The notes beneath the pieces are model-generated. The model saw only the letters and a list, made by a program, of their open reading frames with translations. It was not told where the DNA came from and made no database searches. A stretch of DNA of 64,000 bases, from NCBI RefSeq assembly GCF_022678645.1, contig NZ_JALBWV010000010.1, forward strand, positions 62,001 through 126,000. Reading direction: 5' to 3'. Source of the DNA: Saccharopolyspora soli. GTDB lineage: Bacteria; Actinomycetota; Actinomycetes; Mycobacteriales; Pseudonocardiaceae. Position numbers and translations under genes: made by a program. This document shows, piece after piece, positions 59,446 through 64,000 of the stretch (its first letter is position 1; each line of letters opens with the position of its first letter).

Positions 59446-60546
59446 ATGATGCGGCGCGGTCCCAAGAAGCTGGCGCACCCCTTCATAAGTGGGCGCTCCG
59501 ACGAGGAGGAACTGACCAACCGGCCCGACCACGCGCTCGTCGGCGTGATCCGGATGCCGGGCACCACGGGCAGCCCGGTCCGATCGATCGTCCGCCGGAT
59601 CATCGGTGCGATCCTGGCACTGGGCGCCACGGTGCTCATCGTGTACGTCGGTCGGGCTGGCTACCGGGACGCCGCTGGTGGCGAACTGGACGTGCTGGAC
59701 GCGCTCTACTACGCGACGGTGTCGCTGTCCACCACCGGCTACGGCGACATCACCCCGGTCACCGCGCAGGCGCGACTGGTGAATGTGCTGATTATCACGC
59801 CGCTTCGAGTGCTGTTCCTGATCGTGCTGGTCGGTACCACACTGGAAGTGCTCACCGAGCGCTCCCGACAGGCGTTCAAGATCCAACGCTGGAGGTCCAA
59901 GGTGCGCGACCACGTGGTCGTCATCGGATTCGGAACCAAGGGCCGTTCGGCGGTCACCGCACTCGTCGGCGAGGGCGCCGAGCCCGGTCGCATCGTGGTC
60001 GTCGACACCGACCAACGCGCGCTGGAAGCCGCATCCGCACTAGGTCTGGTCACCGTCAACGGCTCCGGCACGCGCTCGGACGTGCTGCGGGTGGCGGGTG
60101 CGCCGCGGGCGCGCGCGATCGTGGTGGCGCCCGCGCGGGACGACACCGCGGTGCTGGTCACCCTGACCGCGCGGGAGCTCGCGCCGAAGGCCCAGATCGT
60201 CGCGGCGGTGCGAGAAGCCGAGAACGTGCACTTGCTGCGCCAGTCCGGCGCGGACTCGGTGGTCGTCTCCAGCGAGACGGCGGGTCGACTGCTGGGCATG
60301 GCCACCTCGACGCCGTCGGTGGTTGCGATGTTCGAGGACCTGCTGACCCCGGACGTCGGCTTGGCCATCGCCGAGCGCGAGGTCGAGTCGCAGGAGATCG
60401 GCGGCTCGCCGCGGCACCTCTCGGACATCGTGCTCGGCGTGGTGCGCGACGGTCAGCTGTACCGGGTGGACGCACCGGAAGCCGACGCGATCGAGGCAGG
60501 GGACCGGTTGCTCTACGTCAAGAAAGTGACGCCTGCGGAAGCCTGA
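59446..60546 (+). CDS. TrkA-N (RCK) potassium channel protein (Rv3200c-like)
   Basis: A 366-residue channel. Two membrane helices flank a pore with the selectivity sequence TTGYGD (about 96-101), preceded by ALYYATVSLS. The cytoplasmic RCK part has the Rossmann loop VVVIGFGTKGRSAV followed by the acidic nucleotide-binding VVVDTDQ, then a TrkA-C domain. It should conduct K+ and respond to a nucleotide. ATG at 59446 has GGGGAG eight bases upstream. The location after adnB, across two orphan genes, is the same as Rv3200c. The small membrane protein gene at 60615 follows. Confidence 0.9.
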   Translation: MMRRGPKKLAHPFISGRSDEEELTNRPDHALVGVIRMPGTTGSPVRSIVRRIIGAILALGATVLIVYVGRAGYRDAAGGELDVLDALYYATVSLSTTGYGDITPVTAQARLVNVLIITPLRVLFLIVLVGTTLEVLTERSRQAFKIQRWRSKVRDHVVVIGFGTKGRSAVTALVGEGAEPGRIVVVDTDQRALEAASALGLVTVNGSGTRSDVLRVAGAPRARAIVVAPARDDTAVLVTLTARELAPKAQIVAAVREAENVHLLRQSGADSVVVSSETAGRLLGMATSTPSVVAMFEDLLTPDVGLAIAEREVESQEIGGSPRHLSDIVLGVVRDGQLYRVDAPEADAIEAGDRLLYVKKVTPAEA

Positions 60547-60614
60547 TCCGGCTCGGTGGCGGTCATTCGATGACCCCGCGACCGCCCGCCGCGGTTTCTG
60601 GGAATATCGACGTC

Positions 60615-61043
60615 GTGGGTAGGCAACGAGGTTCGGCGTCGCTGGCGTCGATCCTGCTTGTCCTGGGCATGCTCGGCGTCGCGGTGGTCGCCGTGACGCT
60701 GTGGCCGTTGGTGACGGCCGCGGGCCAGGATCGGACCGAAATGCGCCCGGCGACGGCCACCGTGGTCGAGTCGCGACCGTGCGGTGCCCAGCCGGCGGGA
60801 GATCTCGTCGAGGTCCGAATCGACGGCGTGCTCCGGCAAGCGCCGTTCGACGGCTGCGGGCACGTCCGCGGCCAGCAGTTGGCGGTGCAGGTACCGGCCG
60901 ATCCGACCCAGGACTTCGTGGTCCGCCCGGCCCGAGCGACCGACTCCGAACTCGACGACCTGGCGCAGCGCGCGCACTGGGTGCTGCTGACCCTCGCCGG
61001 GGTCGCGGGCGGTGGCTACGGCCTGATGCTCCGCCGCTCGTGA
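60615..61043 (+). CDS. Hypothetical two-helix membrane protein (142 aa)
   Basis: Not recognised as a named family. It has an N-terminal membrane helix (ASILLVLGMLGVAVVAVTLW), an extracytoplasmic beta-rich domain with two cysteines (ESRPCGAQPAGD and FDGCGHVRG) that may form a disulfide, and a second helix near the end (HWVLLTLAGVAGGGYGLML). GTG at 60615 lies seven bases after GAATAT, a leaderless arrangement. It may be transcribed on its own; the channel gene upstream ends 68 bp earlier. Confidence 0.7.
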   Translation: MGRQRGSASLASILLVLGMLGVAVVAVTLWPLVTAAGQDRTEMRPATATVVESRPCGAQPAGDLVEVRIDGVLRQAPFDGCGHVRGQQLAVQVPADPTQDFVVRPARATDSELDDLAQRAHWVLLTLAGVAGGGYGLMLRRS

Positions 61044-61101
61044 ACGCTGGCGACTTCGCGCGAAATCGGCACTCCACCGGAGCGCGATCGCGGGTTCGCG
61101 G

Positions 61102-62385
61102 TTAGTCGACGTCGGAAGGCGCGGCCAGCCAGGTGTTGCACTCGGTGACCCGGTTCTTGGTGAAGCCCTGCTCGATCCAGGCCCTGTTGGTCGCCTTGCT
61201 GCCGTGATCGGGCACGTTGCTGTTCTCGTCGCCACGGCCGGAGGAGTCCTCCAGTGCCGGGAAGATGTAATCGTTGCTGACACCGCCGTTCTGCAGCGCG
61301 GCCAACGACATGCCCTCGAAGCAGGTCGCCTGCAGCTCCGATCGCCGGGTCAGCTCCAGACCTGCCGACGTGGTGCTGCCGCCCGCGTCGTACGACGCGT
61401 CGCCGTAGGCGATGCTGATCCCGGTCATGCCCTGCAACGCGTGGCCGAACTCGTGCGCGAACTGGCCGAGGTAGGCACCGGCGTCGGTGCGGTTCTCCAC
61501 CTCGGAGTAGTACCGGGCGGTCATGTAGATCGTGTGGTTCCCAGGGCAGTACATGGCCGTCTGGTTCCACATCCGGGTGCCGCAAGGGCTGTCGATGCTG
61601 TCCCCGGTGGTGATGACGCTCGGCGTCTCGACCGGCAAGCCCGCCGCCTGCAGCGCCGGGGTCCACGCTTGCATCAGGCAGGGCAGCGCGGCTTGGTAGA
61701 AGTTGTCCTGCGAAGCCACATCCGTGTCGAAGGAGGGCAGGTCGCACTGGGTGTTCATCGCGCCGTTGCCGGAGATGTTGATCGGGTTGTCGCCGAGCGA
61801 GGCCACCGGCTCGGGTTCGCCGTCCGTGCTGTCCGCGGAAGTGGTTTCCTCCTCGGTGCTGGACGTTTCGGTGCTGGACGTTGCTGTGTCGCTGGATTCA
61901 GCCGACGACGTCGTTTCGGCTGTGCTGGTGTCGTAGTCGGACGCGCTGCTGCTGGAGACCGAGGCGGCGAGCGCGCCGATCGTCCCCACACCGAACAGCG
62001 CGACGGCGACGAGGACGAGCGCGACCACGACACCGCCGCTGCCCTTGCGCTGCGGCGGGCCCATCGGCGGTAACTGGGGCGGTAGCTGCTGCGGCGGTGC
62101 CTGCACCGGCGGGATCGTGCTGAGCCGCATGGTCGTCTGCTGCGGCAGCGGTCGAGCCACCGGCGGCGGAGCTACCGGCCGAGCTGCCGGTGGTTGCGGG
62201 CCCCATGGCTGGGGAGCGCGAGGTGGTGGCTGCTGCGGGCCGACCGGTGGCCGTGGTCCTGGCGGCTGTTGCCGAGGTCCGGGCGGTGGTTGCGGGCCGC
62301 GAGGTTGTGGTGGTTGCTGCGGTGGCCAGGGCTGTCGCGGTGGTTGCGGACCGCGCGGCGGCGGTGGCCAGGGCGGCTGCGTCAT
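61102..62385 (-). CDS. Membrane neutral zinc metallopeptidase (YpfJ-like)
   Basis: A 427-residue protein. The first 115 residues are a Pro/Gln-rich low-complexity cytoplasmic region (MTQPPWPPPPRG onward), then a membrane helix (VVVALVLVAVALFGVGTI), a Ser/Thr-rich linker and a C-terminal putative neutral zinc metallopeptidase domain. The zinc motif is FAHEFGHALQG (His 311 and 315) and the third ligand probably lies in TRRSELQATCFEGM. ATG at 62385 has GAGGAAG upstream. Extracellular protease of unknown target. Divergent from the DUF2207 gene. Confidence 0.87.
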   Translation of the reverse strand: MTQPPWPPPPRGPQPPRQPWPPQQPPQPRGPQPPPGPRQQPPGPRPPVGPQQPPPRAPQPWGPQPPAARPVAPPPVARPLPQQTTMRLSTIPPVQAPPQQLPPQLPPMGPPQRKGSGGVVVALVLVAVALFGVGTIGALAASVSSSSASDYDTSTAETTSSAESSDTATSSTETSSTEEETTSADSTDGEPEPVASLGDNPINISGNGAMNTQCDLPSFDTDVASQDNFYQAALPCLMQAWTPALQAAGLPVETPSVITTGDSIDSPCGTRMWNQTAMYCPGNHTIYMTARYYSEVENRTDAGAYLGQFAHEFGHALQGMTGISIAYGDASYDAGGSTTSAGLELTRRSELQATCFEGMSLAALQNGGVSNDYIFPALEDSSGRGDENSNVPDHGSKATNRAWIEQGFTKNRVTECNTWLAAPSDVD

Positions 62386-62518
62386 GCGTTCTTCCTCGCG
62401 GCGTGTCTAATGTGGACTGTTCGGCCGGGTTCAGCGCGCCACCGCCGGTCCGTCATATCCTGCGAACTTTCTCCTGTTGATCGCGCCCGTTGCGGTCCAA
62501 AGCTTATCCGTGGACCGC

Positions 62519-62524
62519 TAGTGT
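62519..62524 (+). promoter_or_regulatory. -10 element of the DUF2207 gene, leaderless
   Basis: TAGTGT is followed after seven bases by the GTG at 62532, with no ribosome binding site between. This places the message start on the start codon. Confidence 0.55.
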
Positions 62525-62531
62525 TCGGGCC

Positions 62532-64000
62532 GTGTTGACCAAATGGGGACTTGCGGTGGCAGTGGCCGGACTGCTGGTCGGCTGGCCCGGTGCGGCGGCG
62601 CAGGCGCAGCCAGTCAATTCGTTGCCTGGCACGGTTTCCAGCACGCTGCACCTCAAGTTGGAGCGCGACGGCCTGGTGTCGGTGACCGAGCAGATCACCG
62701 TGCCGCCTGGTCAACCGGTCGAACGCAACATGCCGTTGCGGCAGTCCGCCGGTGCTGGCGTGGATCGGGTCTTCACCGTCTCCGGCCTAACGCTGGACGG
62801 CGGCACGGCCCAGGTCGACGCCGACAAGGTGCACCTGACCCTGCAACCCGGTGTGTCAACGCTGAAATACGCCGTCCGCGGCGCGGTCGCGGATACCGGA
62901 GACGTGCAGGAAGTGCAGTGGCAGGTGTCGGGTGGCTGGAGCGTTCCGGTGGACCGGGTCGAGGTGGCGTCGCTGCTGTCCCCGAGGGTTCCGCAGAACA
63001 TCATGTGCTTGGCCGGTCCGGTGGGAAGTGCGGATCGTTGCGCGCGGTTCGAGATCACCCACACCCAGGCGGTCCACGCGCTGACCTACGGGCTTGAGCC
63101 CGGCGACCGGATGGACATCACCTTCAACATCCCGGCGGGCACCGTGCCAGCCAACGCGGTAACCGAGGAGTACTTCAGCCTGGCGCGGGCGTTTTCGCTG
63201 ACGCCCGCGACCGCGGCGGGGCTGGTGGGCATCGGCCTGCTGCTGATCGGCGGCCTCGGCCTGGCCTGGTACGCCCGTGGTCGGGACGCGCGCGCGTTCG
63301 CCGAGGACGTCGGCCGGGTCGAGGTGCTGATGACCGATTCGCGCGGTGCGGTCACGTTCGCCTCGCCGGACGGCGTGCTGCCCGGACAGATCGGCGCGGT
63401 CATCGACGAGCGGGTCGATCCGGTGGACGTGACCGCGACGATCATCGACTTGGCGGTCCGGAACTACCTGTGGATCGAGGAACTGCCCGGCCAGGACTGG
63501 CGATTCGTGCGGCTCAACCCGGCGGACGAGTCGCTGCGGCCGTTCGAGCGCGCGGTCTACGAACTGCTCATCGGCGAGTCCCCGGAGGTGCGGCTGTCCC
63601 AACTCCGCGGCGTCGACCTCAGCCGAGTCAGGGAAGCCTTGTACGCGGAGGTCGTGGACAAGGAGTGGTTCGGTCGGCGCCCGGACGCCGACCGGAACCG
63701 GTTCTGGTGGATCGGCATCGGTTTGACGGTCGGCGGCGCTTTGCTGACCGCGGTTCTAGCGCTGACGAGTTCCCTGGCATTGCTGGGAATTGGTGTAGTG
63801 CTCGGCGGCATCGCGATGACGTTCAGCGCCCGCCTGATGCCTGCCCGGACGAGCCGAGGCAGCGCGCTCGTCCTGCAGGTACGAGGCTTGCGGAGCTACC
63901 TGCACGAGGTCTCGGCGGACGCGCTGCCCCCGGCGGATCGCGAAACGGTGTTCTCCAGGTCGCTGCCCTACGTGGTGGTCCTCGATGAAACCGACCGCTG
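62532..64000 (+). CDS. DUF2207-type membrane protein, partial
   Basis: The open frame runs off the right edge, giving 489 residues so far. A signal peptide (GLAVAVAGLLVGWPGAAAQA) is followed by a beta-rich extracellular domain, a membrane helix (AAGLVGIGLLLIGGLGLAWY), a cytoplasmic region with IGAVIDERVDPVDVTATIID, and a further pair of helices (IGIGLTVGGALLTAVLALTS and LALLGIGVVLGG). This matches the DUF2207 architecture of predicted membrane proteins. GTG at 62532 is set by the leaderless -10 element. Function unknown. Confidence 0.85.
   Translation, partial: MLTKWGLAVAVAGLLVGWPGAAAQAQPVNSLPGTVSSTLHLKLERDGLVSVTEQITVPPGQPVERNMPLRQSAGAGVDRVFTVSGLTLDGGTAQVDADKVHLTLQPGVSTLKYAVRGAVADTGDVQEVQWQVSGGWSVPVDRVEVASLLSPRVPQNIMCLAGPVGSADRCARFEITHTQAVHALTYGLEPGDRMDITFNIPAGTVPANAVTEEYFSLARAFSLTPATAAGLVGIGLLLIGGLGLAWYARGRDARAFAEDVGRVEVLMTDSRGAVTFASPDGVLPGQIGAVIDERVDPVDVTATIIDLAVRNYLWIEELPGQDWRFVRLNPADESLRPFERAVYELLIGESPEVRLSQLRGVDLSRVREALYAEVVDKEWFGRRPDADRNRFWWIGIGLTVGGALLTAVLALTSSLALLGIGVVLGGIAMTFSARLMPARTSRGSALVLQVRGLRSYLHEVSADALPPADRETVFSRSLPYVVVLDETDR

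Noticed and set aside
62190-62480. Alanine/valine- and glycine-rich frames opposite the zinc peptidase N-terminus
   Set aside because: They are shadows of its proline-rich low-complexity region.
1-64000. tRNA, rRNA, prophage or insertion sequence genes
   Set aside because: No cloverleaf-like sequences, rRNA segments, integrase or transposase motifs were recognised on either strand; a covariance search could still reveal a missed small RNA.

Overview
The window is high-GC actinobacterial chromosome. Gene content, gene order, frequent GTG starts and many leaderless start sites point to a Pseudonocardiaceae-type organism, probably Saccharopolyspora or a close relative. That genus guess is inference from gene content; no rRNA or tRNA gene is visible here.

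Two blocks keep the gene order of Mycobacterium tuberculosis. From 1 to about 32 kb the order follows the Rv1207-Rv1239c region: folP2-type end, DivIVA-like membrane protein, tag, DUF3117 protein, tatB-htrA-rseA-sigE with the divergent O-methyltransferase, mrp, DUF1003 plus MgtE/CBS pair, a two-helix stress-protein-like gene, lpqY-sugA-sugB-sugC (trehalose importer) and corA. From about 36 to 60.5 kb it follows Rv3212-Rv3200c: PQQ-propeller protein, rhlE, ferritin-like protein, DUF3107, TetR, DUF3152 protease, moeZ, phosphotransferase-like protein, alkyltransferase-like protein, adnA-adnB and a TrkA-type potassium channel. Between and within these blocks lie lineage-specific insertions: pepA, LysR/MFS, MarR/Nudix, a CoA-ester lyase, a 1148-residue patatin-membrane protein, nitrate reductase remnants, PHP and RecB-like nucleases, an AurF-like oxygenase locus, a GH18 chitinase, and orphan genes near 57.8 and 58.7 kb.

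Functional units: envelope stress (sigE with its own ECF-type promoter, rseA, htrA, tatB); trehalose uptake (lpqY-sugABC behind a promoter overlapped by a 13-bp inverted repeat); double-strand break resection (adnA-adnB, 4-bp overlap); magnesium or cobalt transport (corA with a structured leader); a TetR-controlled divergent locus carrying an AurF-like di-iron oxygenase, a DUF4873 protein and a hydrolase.

The most unusual features are between genes. (1) A family of dispersed repeats, up to about 216 bp with CCTGTCT/AGACAGG ends and internal hairpins, always starts just after the stop codon of a plus-strand gene (five copies, several internally deleted). (2) Two families of long perfect hairpins, with GGGCACC or GTGAGTG cores, sit mostly between convergent genes. 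(3) A compressed relic of a narK and narGHJI nitrate respiration locus has each gene reduced to a fragment, and narJ is joined in frame to narI. (4) At least ten genes have a TANNNT-like hexamer 6-8 nt before the start codon and no ribosome binding site, the signature of leaderless transcripts.
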